Shown here: one piece after another, positions 21,578-33,060 of the stretch | Numbering within the stretch: position 1 is the first letter of the stretch | Layout of the letters: each line of letters begins with the position of its first letter | Source: Gnetum montanum | Lineage: Eukaryota > Streptophyta > Gnetopsida > Gnetales > Gnetaceae | Assembly: GCA_015680685.1 (NCBI GenBank) | Contig: MNCI01016011.1 | Span: 130,923-194,922, forward strand | Reading direction: 5' to 3' | DNA length: 64,000 bases | Program-made: the position numbers and the translations under genes | Notes under the pieces: model-generated | What the model saw: the letters and a program-made list of their open reading frames with translations, nothing else | Told to the model about the DNA's origin: nothing | Database searches by the model: none

Positions 21578-24500
21578 ATGGCTTCTTTAAGCATCGTTGC
21601 TAACACCTTCAATGTTGAAGTTCCCATCATGGTTCAAGGCATCACAGATGCTGGACAACCACTCAGCCCAAGGCTGGGGCCACGTCGATCCCTCAGGTTC
21701 AAAATTGGGGGACTGAGGGCCTGGCCCAGCAACATGGGCACTATAAATTTCTATATGCAAAGGTGCAGGTGAACCTGCCCTTGTATGCACAAGAACTCGA
21801 AGACAAACATAGCTTCAAGTTCATTTATTGTAATGGGAAGGAATTTTTTCCCACTCCCGGCACTTCCATCCCTTTGACATAGACAAATCAATGGATTCTA
21901 GACCAACTAATCCAGTTGGCTAGGCTTAGGGAGTAGCAGGACATGGCATCTAACCATGACGAGACCTTCTAGGATGGACAAGAGGAGCTTGATTCTCAAT
22001 CTGATGGGGAAGGTCAAACCTGTTGTCTGTCACCTCTCCCTTTGTGATCACGCCTACGCTTCCACAACCTAAAATCACACTTGCAATGGGTAGCCATGTC
22101 ATCTTCCCAGCGTGTCAATTCCCTTATTCCCCTATTTCATTTGTAGCCACTATTCCTCTGCAAACAATTCATTAGTCCATTTCTGTAGCGCATCACATGC
22201 CAATCACGGCTACCCTACCGCATGTTCATACCATACCTACTTCGTAGTTGTACATAATTTCCATTTCCATTCTAGCATTCACACCTGTCCCACCATCGGT
22301 GGTAGGCCCAGGCCCATCCACATGGTGGACCCCATTCATAGCTCTCCCTGTTATGCTACCATCGCAGATGTCTCACCATGTTCCCCACCAGGCCTACCAA
22401 ACCCCGTAGATGGTACAACCTGGCACGGGAATATGGTCTTTTCCACCTCACACACAAGCCACCCATTCCATGGCACAACCGGTGGCTACCGCTTCAACAG
22501 CGCTAGCTACCAGGTGGTGGATAGCATAGCCATCACTATTCATAGGGGCCACCCCAATGGTACCATCGATGGATCACGCTACCACCCTCACCATTCCACA
22601 GATGGGAGTTGCTTCAGTAGTTCCCCAACCATCTGCACCATCATAGTGTCTGGATCAAGTGTTCTAGCTTATCCAGACCCTTACCGAGAAAATAAAATGC
22701 CTCAAGGCTATCGGGTCTAACACGGTACAAGTCATGAACTTTTACTAGGACGACCCTATCAGCCCTGCAATCCCCACTCTTACGTTACCCCCAGGGATGT
22801 CACTCCCCCACTTCACGAAGTAGAATGGAGAGGGAGATCCCAATGCACATCTTGTTACGTTTAGGTCTGAGTCCCTTCTACTGCAACAATGGCTGCACAC
22901 TATAATTTGTGTCTTTTCCATGTCTCTGATTGAAAAGGCCCTGGACTGGTACTGTGCCCTGCCATGCTCCTCTATATCAACCCTGGAAGAGCTTCTGACC
23001 CAGTTTGTGACACGCTTCAAGTATAACTTGAAGGAAAAAATCACGCTAGATCACGCTAGATGAGTGTGAAGTAGGATCCTCTAGAACTAGTCCAAAAGTT
23101 CATCCAGCATTAGAGAGAAACCCTTAATGAAATCTGTGAGCCCATCATGGAGGCCCAATTGCTGGTCATCTTTAAGGGTGCAGTGAATGACTTCATCAAG
23201 TCTAAAATGTAGTACCTTTCCCCTCGTACTCTCAGTCAAGCCTTCGCTTAGACTAAGAGTATACAAGATGTAGCTAAGGCAAGCAAAGACCAGGCCTATA
23301 TTGCCTACCAAAACACCTTCACAAAGAAGGACAAGGGTAAGGCCCCAATAGTCATAGTGGCTGCTATGGCGATCGAGGCCAAGCCCAAACCTAATAACAA
23401 TGGTAACAAGAACAACAAAAAATTGGATGTACCCATAGCCAATCCCGTGCCCAAGCAGGGCAATGTGCCACAACCTCTCGTACCCGCACCGAAGACATCT
23501 ACGCAACCCAAACAAAACTTTGAGTGTAAATATCGCTCAAAGTATACCCCACTACCTATCAAGCCTTCAGAACTTCTGAAGCAGCTACTAGCAGCAGGGC
23601 ACATCCAACATAAGTAAATGTTGGAAGAAGGAATCAGAAGACATCAGTGCTACTGCAAGCTCCTTAGGAACCCCTCTTTGGCCTTGCTCAATGAACCCCT
23701 AGTTCCTAAGGATTTCAGGCTAGATAGGTTTTGTGACTACCACCAACAATGTGGTCACAACATAGATTACTGTTTGGCATTGAAGGATAATATCCAAAGG
23801 ATGATTGATCAGGGGAAACTAGTGCTGGACGAAAGTAACCTAGTACGCCCTGAGACTCAATCTTTGTATGTCTACATTGACCCCCTCAATGCCAACAACA
23901 CTGGTTATGTTATCAACACCATTGGCATTGACAGTGATCCTAGGCCATCCCTACAACCGTTCATGGTCTGTGTGCCTCAGCATAGCATACCAACACCACT
24001 AGTAGCTGGTTGAAGCTCACAACAGCCGTTTGTTCTAAGAGTCCCTCCCTGGGCATCCACTCCTATGCCACCTATTGGCAAAACCGCACCATCCCACCCA
24101 TTAACACTATTAGCTCTATTTGTCATTAGGGGGCCAACTCCTTCAATAGCCCCCACCCTGCATAAGATAGCTACATAGCCTTCTCATCCTAAAAAATGAG
24201 AAGTGCATTTCACAGGTGATACATGAAAGGAAATTACCATCCTAGGTATTTCCAAGTCCATGTCTTCACCCCCTATATCTACGCCCTCATCACCAAAGAA
24301 GGATGTTACTATAACCACATAGTCCATGCTGCCCTGCCAAAAAAGATCTGAACCCAGATTCGAAACTATCCCTCCTCGAGAAATTTTTCTTCTAGGACAA
24401 ATAGAAGAGGAAAATGGTGGTAAATAGGGGGTGATGAGGACCTCTTGGATGCCCTCACTCAGGTCAAGAAAGTTCTAAAACAAAAGAACACTACATTGAG

Positions 24501-24625
24501 CTTGTACGACCTAATCATGACATCTGTCCCACACTGTGAGGCTCTGATCCACATGTTGACGACGATTCCAATCAACAAGGACATGCCAGCGAAGGAGGAA
24601 GCTTTGATTCATAGTCCACAATGAC
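21578..24625 (+). pseudogene. gag: E2 gag and N-terminal part of the protease region
   Basis: The start ATG at 21578 gives MASLSIVANTF and, 33 residues on, GPRRSLRF, matching E1. The capsid-like domain (about 22740-23080) has DDPISPAIPTLTLP, WNGEGDPNAHL, KALDWYCAL and FVTRFKYNL. The CHHC zinc finger is CDYHQQCGHNIDYC near 23740, and PFMVCVPQ and PFVLRVPP lie near 23960-24050. The conserved block before protease follows (LTQVKKVLKQKNTTLSLYDL, near 24460), ending at SPQ (24620). In E1 the sequence goes on to the protease active site; here it stops and non-coding DNA begins, so the protease core is missing. There are many stops and frame shifts. The 600-bp open frame at 22112-22720 is not in the Gag frame throughout. 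Confidence 0.85.
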
Positions 24626-24969
24626 ACTAAACTAGTGGTTTCACATTTTCATATTAACAATTTTACTTTTCTTATATACCACCAACTTTCTGATTTATAT
24701 ACTAGTGGTTTTGCATTTTACATCTAGGTAGTCTAAAATGACACTAAACTAGCAGCTTCACATTTGTACATTGATAGTTTTGCATTTTTTTTTTGCAATT
24801 TTGCATCTTTGTGTCTTAACAGCCTACCATAACCTTGAACAGGCGAATTTTAATCTTTATATCATCCTTACACATTCTCACTTCTTTGCAAATTTTCACT
24901 ATACACAATTACTGCGAACAAGTGCCTCCTAAACAGACTCTCATTTCATTTTGGTAGGTTGAGCAAAAA
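24626..24969 (+). other. E2 spacer between gag-protease and pol
   Basis: This AT-rich stretch has no gene. It contains repeated ACTAAACTAG and ACTAGTGGTTT(T/C)GCATTTT-like phrases (24625-24790), counterparts of the cassettes in E1 and E3. It ends TTTCATTTTGGTAG just before the pol ATG, which looks like a splice acceptor and aligns with the one in E1. Confidence 0.55.
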
Positions 24970-27900
24970 ATGGAAATCCATCACGATCTCTCCATGCCTT
25001 TAGCTTTAGCTGGTCCACATGGTAAGCTCACATGAAAATTGAACCTAGACCTAATCGATTGGGGGTTAACCACAACTAGCACCATAGCATCCTTAGAAAC
25101 ATCCCCAGACTGGCCTGAGCATCTAGTCCAAACCCTAGATTTAGAGGCCGAGGATGTAACTAAGGATCCTCTCATCAAGATTCCTGTGACCACGTCCAAG
25201 GGGGAAGTAAAAATGTTAAAACTTAGTTCCCTCCTAGATGCGCAGACACATGAAAATGTAGCCAAGATTCTGCAAGACAACATTAAATTTTTTGCATGGT
25301 CATATAGTGACATGCTGGGTTTAGATCCGAGGCTGATACAACACAACATCATCCTAGACCCAAGCATGAAGGCAGTCAAGTAGAAGGCTCCTAAGGTTAA
25401 ACCAAAAATTGCACTAGCCATAAGAGATAAAATCACCAAGCTATACCAAGCTGGTTTCATCCGTGCAGTTGATTACTTGGAATGGGTGTCCAACATCGTT
25501 GTGGTTTCTAAGAAAACGGGAGGAATACGAATCTGTATAAACTTTTAGGATCTGAACAAGGCAATGATCAAAGATGATTTCCCACTTCCAAGCATTGATC
25601 AACTCATCGACACTATGACTAGTCATGCTCTGTTATCCTTCATGGATGGTTTCTCCAGCTACAACCAAATTCGCATTAACCCAGAGCATCAACTAACAAC
25701 AGCCTTCATGATCCCATGGGGTACCTTTGTTACACCATGATTTCTTTTGGACTCAAGAACACCAGAGAAACCTACCAGTGAGCCATGACTTACATCTTTT
25801 GTGACTACATCCTAGAAACGCTAAACGACTATGTGGATGATATAGCGGTCAAGTCCAAAGAAGCCACTGATCACCCACACAATCTAGGGTTAGTCCTCAA
25901 GTGTTGTCAAATGCATGATTTGTGCCTTAATCCTAAGAAGTGTGTCTTTGGGGTGAAAACTAGATGCATGTTAGGGTTTGTAGTCTTGAAGGCTGGGATA
26001 CGGGTGAACCCTGACAAAGTTAAGGCCATCGTCAACCTGGCACCTCCTAAGGACCTTAAGGAATTACGTGGATTGCAAGGTAGAGTATAGTTCATCTGAA
26101 GGTTTATAGCAAGGTTAACTGACAAGTTACACCCCATGCAACATCTTCTAAAGAAAGGGGTTCACTTCGAATAGACAACTCAGTGTCAACAAGCCTTCGA
26201 TGACCTGAAGAAGGAGCTTTTGCACCTCCCAACTGTGCATCCACCATAGAGGGATAAGCCTTTTTTCATCTACCTTGCCACCTCTAACACATCTATCGCA
26301 GCACTGTTATGTTAGAAATGAGATGATGGATTTGAGATACCAGTGTACTATCTGAGTCATGCATTAATAGCGTAGGAGGCAAAATACAACGAAGTAGAGA
26401 GGAATTGCCTTGCCCTAGTATTTGCGTTAAAAAAATGAAGGCATTACCTATTTCACAATATAATTAACATCATTTGCAAAAGAAACATACTCTGGGCTAT
26501 CACTAACAACCTGTATAAAAGTAGCAGGATAGCCCGATGGAAAGTAATAACCATGGAGTTCAACTTACACTATGTGAGCCAGTCGTCGATAAAGGGTCAA
26601 GCTATAGCAACAAAACTTATAGCCTCACTTGTTGACGACCAGGAAACCATAGATCTCGAATTCCCAGATGAGCATGTTGGGACTATCAATGCCATTCCAT
26701 TGCACCTGGAAGCTACTTTACACTTCAATGGCACCTCAACCGCGTGAGGAGGTAGTGCAGTTGCCATCATTACGTTTCCCTTTGGGGAAATGCACCCGTT
26801 TTCTTATTGTTTTGCATTCCCTTGCACCAACAATGTTGCAGAGTACGAGGAGCTACTCAGAGGCCTCTCAGCTACCTGAACACTACGCATACAGCACCTG
26901 GCGATTCACAGTGATTCACAACTAGTTGTGAATCAAATCACTGAGTTCTATGCCTGCAAAGTTATGCATCTACAACTCTATTGCGATCTAGCAAAAAGCC
27001 TACTCAAACAGTTCACAACTACAGATGTGCAACACGTGCCATGCAATGAGAACATCATAGCAGACACCTTAGCCACCCTAGCACTAAATATTCTACCACA
27101 CTTGTTTGCAAGTCTGCCAACTTCGATTGTCGAATGTACTAAGCCCATCACTCAGGTGGAACATGTGGCCTCTATCAGTGCGGCAGATACCCAGGAGTGG
27201 TATGCTAACATTAAAGAATACCTGCAACATGGCAAACCCCCAAGCAGACTGACATCTGCCTAGAAATATGCGATTCGTAAGCGTTCCCAGAAATATACGC
27301 TCATGGGAAATGACAACCTATGCAAATGTTCCTATGACAAGATATTTCTAGCATGCGTGGGTGAGGAGTAGGTGTAGAAGGTGATTAATGAAGTACATGA
27401 GGGACTGTGTGGTGGACACATAGCACCTAGGGCTATGGCTATGAAAATCAGACGCCTAGGGTACTACTGGTTCCATATGGAGCATGATTGCCTGTAAAAG
27501 GTCAAGATGATTACTAGAGATACGAAAATCTCATACATGTCTCACCTACGGAGCTACACCCAACACAGATCTCGTGGCCTTTCCAGTGATGGGGACTAGA
27601 CCTCATAAGACCTATCATGCCTAAGTCCTCTGCAGGGCATAGCTTCATCATCTCCACCACTAAGTGTTTTACTAAGTGGGTAAAAGCTATCCCCTTGAGG
27701 AAGATGACATCTCAGCAGGTTTTCCACTTCATCTTGGATAGCATTGTGATAAGGTTTGGGCTTCCAATGACTATTGTAACCGACAATGGACCATAGTTCA
27801 GTAGTACAGAAACCTGAACCTTCTGCAGCAATTTGGGCATTAGGCAATCATTCTCCTCCCCATATTACCCACAAGAAAATGGGCAAGTGGAGGCTACAAA

Positions 27901-28432
27901 TAATTCCATCATCAACTTGCTGAAGAGGATGCTTAACAATAGCAAGAGGTGGTGGCATAAGCAAATCCTCTATGTTCTATGGGCCTACAGGACGACATCC
28001 AGGATTACAAAAAGTAAGACTCCTTACAGTCTTGTTTATGGATCTGAAGCTATGTTTCCTCTTGAGTTGCAGGTACCATCAGTCCGGATGATTCTATCTG
28101 ATGTCATGAGTGAAGCCCAAAACAATGAGTTGAGAATTATCGACCTCGACTAAATGGAGGAGGAGCACACACAAACGCTGAGCTGCATAGAGCACTACCA
28201 AAGGAAGAAACAACAAAGACATCATGCAAAACCACATCAACGACCAATATAGAAGGGATATCTCATCCTCAAAGCTGTCTGTGAGAATGTGAGAAAATTC
28301 TCAGCTAACTGGGAAGGCCCATACATGGTCATCAAAGCCTTTGGGAATGGAGCCTTCAAGTTGGCAGACATGGACGACAACGAGTTCACAAATCTGGTGA
28401 ATCATTCATATCTCAAGTCGTACTACATCTAA
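24970..28432 (+). pseudogene. pol: E2 pol: RT, RNase H, archaeal-type RNase H, integrase
   Basis: The frame starts at ATG 24970, right after the acceptor-like site. RT (about 25430-26080) has FMDGFSSYNQIRINPEHQL and the catalytic YVDD near 25830, reached only after a frame change. RNase H is at about 26250-26470. The archaeal-type RNase H (about 26700-27090) keeps AEYEELL, SDSQLV and IADTLA. Integrase has the finger region (EGLCGGH), GLDLI near 27596, TDNGP near 27782 and, unlike E1, an intact third residue in ENGQVEA (27870). The tail NWEGPYMV to YLKSYYI ends with TAA at 28430-28432. Numerous stops and frame shifts mean no product. Collinear with E1 pol throughout. Confidence 0.9.
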
Positions 28433-28446
28433 AGCATGAACATGGT

Positions 28447-28796
28447 AAGCATCATCCACTACGATGTAAAACTGGCACAGAACATCCGCTACAACGTAAA
28501 ACTGGCACAGCACATCTATTACGACGTAAAAATGGCACAAATAGTCCTCTATGACTATAAACTAGCACAGCTCATCTGCTATGACATAAAACTAGCACAA
28601 CTCATCTGCTATGACGTAAAAATGACACAACTTGTCCACTACGATGTAAAACTGGCACAACTCATCTGCTATGACGTAAAACTAGCACAACACGTTTGCT
28701 ATGATGTAAAACAAGCATAGATAGTCCACTATGACTATAAACTAGCACAACTAGTCCGCTATAACTATAAACTGGCACAACTAGTCCTGCAACAAG
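28447..28796 (+). repeat. 30-bp tandem repeat after E2 pol
   Basis: About 11.5 copies of an exactly 30-bp unit, TCTGCTATGACGTAAAACTA then GCACAACTCA. Because 30 is a multiple of three, the array reads through as a ten-residue repeat (CYDVKLAQLI) for ten units in the 28436-28720 frame. There is no sign that this is a real protein. It occupies the place of the AGTTTATAGTC cassettes in E1 and E3. Confidence 0.9.
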
Positions 28797-29163
28797 GTTA
28801 TTCGCAAATGTAAACGGAAGAAATAGCAAAAGGCAAAAGCATAACACGTAAGCTATTTTGCAAATCACCCTCTCCAAGCGTTTCGACGAGAGGTCAAAGG
28901 TCAGCGAAAAATAAAGATGACCACACAAACAACTCCCTCACAAGCACTCCAATGAGGGATTTTACTAATTTTCATCTTTATCCTTTTCCTGAACCTCCTT
29001 CCTCCCTGCTTAGCCTTTTCCCCTACAAAAAACCAATGCAACACTCTCAAGCACAACTAAGCGACATCTTGGTGATCACTGAACAACAATGTTAGCATTT
29101 CATCTTTCGTGGTGTTTCGTATTCTTTGTCGATGTCTCTCAAGCCCATCCTCTAGACATCAAC
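28797..29163 (+). other. E2 3' non-coding region
   Basis: No gene was seen between the 30-bp repeats and the polypurine tract. It contains a CCTCTAGACATCAACAAAG block just before the tract that corresponds to the hairpin region of E1 and E3. Confidence 0.5.
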
Positions 29164-29176
29164 AAAGAGGGGTCAA
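29164..29176 (+). promoter_or_regulatory. E2 polypurine tract
   Basis: AAAGAGGGGTCAA directly abuts the 3' LTR start TGAAAC. It is identical in type to the E1 tract. Confidence 0.8.
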
Positions 29177-30908
29177 TGAAACACCCTAAATTTTTAAGGC
29201 ATTCTTACCTCACCAAGTCTTCACAGTTTTTGCAGCGTGAAGTCACTTCGGTAAGAAATGGATGCTCTGAGTTTAGGCTATATAGTTTGGTAAATTTTCG
29301 AGCTGGGTAATTCATGTAGTTTACAACCTACTCATAAACAATGCAGAGAGTTTTTAGCGATGCTCAGAATTTACAAAATAGTTTGGCAAGTTTTCTGGTC
29401 AAGGAGTTTGCTATGCTACACTATGCTATATAACATACAAGGCTTCGGGAGACAGTTGTTCAAACAGTCAATGATAAATTATTGCAAGACAAGATGCTAT
29501 GCTTCGCTATGCTACGTAGTGTAGCACAGCATAGTGAGAGCAAGATAGGAAGGCTCGGCCTACTTAGTGATTTCAAATGCACTCAGTCAGCACCTATGAC
29601 CTTTAAAAATAGTTGCTTCGCTTGTTTCCAAGTTATTCAGCAATGGCTCCTTCACCAGAAAATAGCAAACTCAGCAAAAAGTAGGCCATGTTGTTTGCTA
29701 TGCTACACTACGCTATGTAGCATAGCATAGTGTAGTAACTCTACTCGAGCAACAAAAGGCATCTCAAAGGGCTAAATCAGCAAGTTCACAAGTTTCTCAG
29801 TGCAAAAAGAAAAGTTTGTAGATTGGTGACGTTTTTGTGACTAAGGTCAGCTGCTATACTATGCTACGCTACGTAGTGTAGCCTAGCGTAGTAAGTATGC
29901 AAAAAGTAGTCGAAGCACTTCAAAATTTTCTGACACATGCAGCAAGATGCAACACAAGTGTTTGCCTTAAACTGGTGGCTACGCTATGCAACGCTGCATA
30001 GCGTAGCACAGCGTAGTAAGACGCTATGCTACGGCAACATGCCACACTACAAAGCATAGCGTAGCGTAGCAAGCAGTTACGCTACATAAATGCACTTCAC
30101 CTGTTTGCACCATTGGCACACATCTCCAAGTTTTGACAGTGCAATTATGACATGGTAAGCTCATAAATACAGCATGGCAGGCTTGCCCAATGGTCATGCA
30201 TGTCCAACGGTCATGCATGCAGCATAGACAAGTCAACATAGGCCCAGAACATGTGGCATCCAAACCCCACCTTTCACGTGTCCTTGGCCCTATAAATACC
30301 CTAATGAGCAATGCTCAAAGGGGTTGGCTAGTTGATGAATTGGCTAGCTGGCAAGCAAAAAGTTAGCATTGTATTCCTGAGCATTGTAAACATCTTGTTT
30401 GACACTGTAAATAATCAGCACTCTCGTTTGGCATTCTACTCTGCTCTTTCCTACCAGCCCCATAGCATTTTGCATTGTTGACTCTCGAGTTTGCATTCAA
30501 GCATACAACTATCTTACTCTAAATGTCTTAGTTACTCTTGGGATCCCTACGTCCCTCAGCACTGTGCAACCAATTGTATCCACCTTGATAGAGTGAAGTC
30601 ACATTCTTGAAGCGGTGCTTTTTTCTAACTACATTTTACTTTGTTTTCTTGCTTATCATTGCATTTTACATCATTTTCTTCCCCTTTTGCATTTAAATAT
30701 TACTTTATGCTATAATTCCCATTTTCAAATTATTCGTTTGCAAAAGGTTATATTAACACCAACTAAGTCCCTATCTAATCGACTAGACCGTTCAGGGCAT
30801 CCCATTTCCATTTTATCCAACACACCGCTCACATGGATCCGAGGTTAAGATTGTCACGACCGATGACCTCTCAGTGTTTTCTAGCCGTCGATGTTTTCAG
30901 TCACTACA
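29177..30908 (+). repeat. E2 right LTR (3' LTR)
   Basis: This 1732-bp direct repeat of 19629-21332 has the same six palindromes (about 29410-30075) and a TATA box at 30291-30298. It ends TCAGTCACTACA, followed by the AGTAA duplication at 30909-30913. Confidence 0.93.
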
Positions 30909-30913
30909 AGTAA

Positions 30914-33006
30914 TGTATGAAATGCAAACAGAGCTTATATAGAAACAATGTCATAAAAAAAATGTGAGTTGAATGTAAAATAGAGTAACCAATATAATGG
31001 CTAGGAAAATGAACTGTATTATATTGCTTAGAAAAGATGTGCATTGGTCAAAACATAGCTACACGTGTGGATGGAAAGTCAAGCACTAAGCCCTAGGGTG
31101 ATGTGTTTCAGAAGTGCTTGGATGCTAGGAGTCAAGTATGCCCGAGCACCCAAGGATTACTAGTTTGAGTTTCCTAAGCTGTTAACCTTCAAAATTGCCA
31201 ACCCTATTTATGTGAATGGATGGGGTATTTATAAGGTTTGGCTAGGCTTGGGTGTGGAATTAATAGATGGAATCAATGGTTGAGAGATGAAAGGAAAATA
31301 GATCATGTGACACATGCCTGATGGACAGCTATATGTGAGTTGGACACACATGGGCAAGCTACATTCTTGACTGGATGCACTATATCTTACAACATGTGTT
31401 AGCTTACTCAAGCTAGCTTACGCTCATGGAAGCACATACAATTTAGAGTGTAAGAGCTTGGCAAGGTCACAAATGATGAAAATTTACAATGAAAATGATA
31501 ATGTACAACAAGAGAGATTGACTCCAACTTGCTTGAAACTTCTCAGTCTCTGAATTGACTATTGCAAGATGTCAATTCGAGTGGTTTTGTGGCTTTTTGA
31601 GGCATCTCTATTTCACCAATACTTCCATCATGAGTTTATTTTATCTTGGCATGTCCTCAGTATGATTTTGGCATGCTTTCGACTGAGCGTGATTAGTACT
31701 CATGTTGCACTCACGCTACTAGCGTGACCTTAGTCTGAGTGAGCCAAAAATGACATATTTCAACACCAAATTTTGATTTTTGAAGCTTGGTTCTTGAGTA
31801 CAGAAATTTCTTAACTATGGTTAACCTTAAGAGTAATCTGAAAATCAAAAAATGAGCTTGAGAGTGACTTTTTTGAGCCACTTTTGGCAGCTCATGCTAG
31901 ACTCATGCTGCCAGCGTGAGTGCAGCATGACCATAGCGTGAGTTGCAAAAACTTGCAATTTTGGACCTGAAATCTGGAATTCCAGAGGCTGGAACCCACA
32001 GTTGTCAATAGTGAACCTTGAGGATGACTTGCACCCTTGAAATCAAGTCATTTCGACCTATTTTTGAGGCTTTGAAAGTTGCTCACGCTGGACTCACACT
32101 GCCAATGTGACCTCAGCGTGACTACAACGTACATGACAAAACATTTGTGATTTTGGACCTGAAATCTAGCATTCTTGAGGCTAGGACCCATAGTTGTCAA
32201 TAGTGAACCCTAAGGATGACTTGCAGCCTTGAAATCAAGTCATTTTGACTTAGTTTTTAGGCTCTTAAAGTTTCTCACACTAGACTCACGTTGCCAGCAT
32301 GACCTCAGCGTGACCACAGCATACGTGATAAAAAATTTGTGATTTTGGACTTAAAATATGGCATTCTAGAGGCTGGAACCCATCATTTTCAATAGTGAAC
32401 GCTAAGGATGACTTGCACCCTTGAAATCAAGTTATTTCAACTCAATTTTGAGGCTATGAAAGTTGCTCACGTTGAACTCACACTGCCAGTGTGACCTGAG
32501 CGTGACCACAACATACGTGACAAAAAATTTATGATTTTGGACCTAAAATTTGGCATTCTAGAGGCCGACACCCACTGTTGTCAATAGTGAACCCTAAGGA
32601 TGACTTTCACCCTTGAAATCAAGTCATTTTGACTCAATTTTAAGGCTCTGAAAGTTGCTCACACTGTACTCATGCTACCAGCATGACCTCAACATGAGTG
32701 ACAGCGTGAGTGTGAAAATGTGAACAATTTGTGTTGAAATTTGAATTCGTGAATGCTAAAACTTGAAGTGGAAATTAGTGACCCTTGAGAATGGTTTACA
32801 CCCTTAGATTTGAACCATTTTGACTTGATTTTGAAGTCATTGGAGTGACTCACACTGGGGGCAAGCTAGCTTGATAGTGTGAGCAAGCTGGCTTAAGCAA
32901 GCTGGGCATGATTTCCATGCCTTAGTCAAATTTTTCCTCCTGAAAGCTCAAAAGGGCTTGATTCATTCTCATTTCAAAGTGTTAGTCCAAAATTAGTGGT
33001 GTTTCA
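30914..33006 (-). repeat. E3 left LTR, main piece (3' LTR)
   Basis: This continues the LTR begun at 1127. It shares landmarks with the E1 LTR: AAAATTGCCAACCC near 31190 followed by TGGGGTATTTATAAG (minus-strand TATA box 31226-31233). It ends AGTGGTGTTTCA at 33006. On the inner side, the polypurine tract TTGGCTCCTCTTTGTTG (33007) mirrors that of E1. It contains 192-bp tandem repeats. Confidence 0.8.
31790..32880. repeat. 192-bp tandem repeat in the E3 LTR
   Basis: The phrase GTTGTCAATAGTGAAC recurs at 32001, 32193, 32385 and 32577, exactly 192 bp apart each time. Weaker copies lie before and after, giving about five and a half units. Each unit contains CTCACGCTGGACTCACACTG and GACCTCAGCGTGACCACA phrases. 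The matching place in the E1 LTR has GCGTATAC repeats instead. Confidence 0.88.
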
Positions 33007-33018
33007 TTGGCTCCTCTT

Positions 33019-33060
33019 TGTTGACATTTGGAGGAATCCACCCAAGAGGCGTCAACAAAG
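33019..33060. promoter_or_regulatory. Inverted repeat beside the E3 polypurine tract
   Basis: CTTTGTTGAC and, about 20 bp further on, GTCAACAAAG form a perfect 10-bp stem that includes part of the tract. E1 has an imperfect equivalent (CTTTGTTGACGCTT with AAGCGTTGACAAACAAG). A role in RNA folding or priming is only a guess. Confidence 0.45.

Larger units (their letters stand above)
19629..30908 (+). mobile_element. E2: complete 11.3-kb Tat-lineage Ty3/gypsy LTR retrotransposon
   Basis: Direct LTRs at 19629-21332 and 29177-30908 begin TGAAACA and end CTATA or CTACA. They are flanked by a perfect AGTAA duplication (19624-19628 and 30909-30913). The orientation is plus: primer site at 21339 and polypurine tract ending at 29176. 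Gag and pol are collinear with E1, including the second RNase H. The catalytic part of protease is absent. It inserted into the E3 LTR, 15 bp from E1. The LTR copies show many differences, including transversions, so it looks older than E1. Coding regions carry many stops. Confidence 0.93.

Noticed and set aside
22112-22720. Long open frame of about 200 codons on the plus strand, rich in H, S and T
   Set aside because: It lies inside the E2 gag region between the N-terminal Gag motif and the capsid domain, and the Gag match continues in another frame. It is best explained as a proline/histidine-rich linker read with a frame shift.
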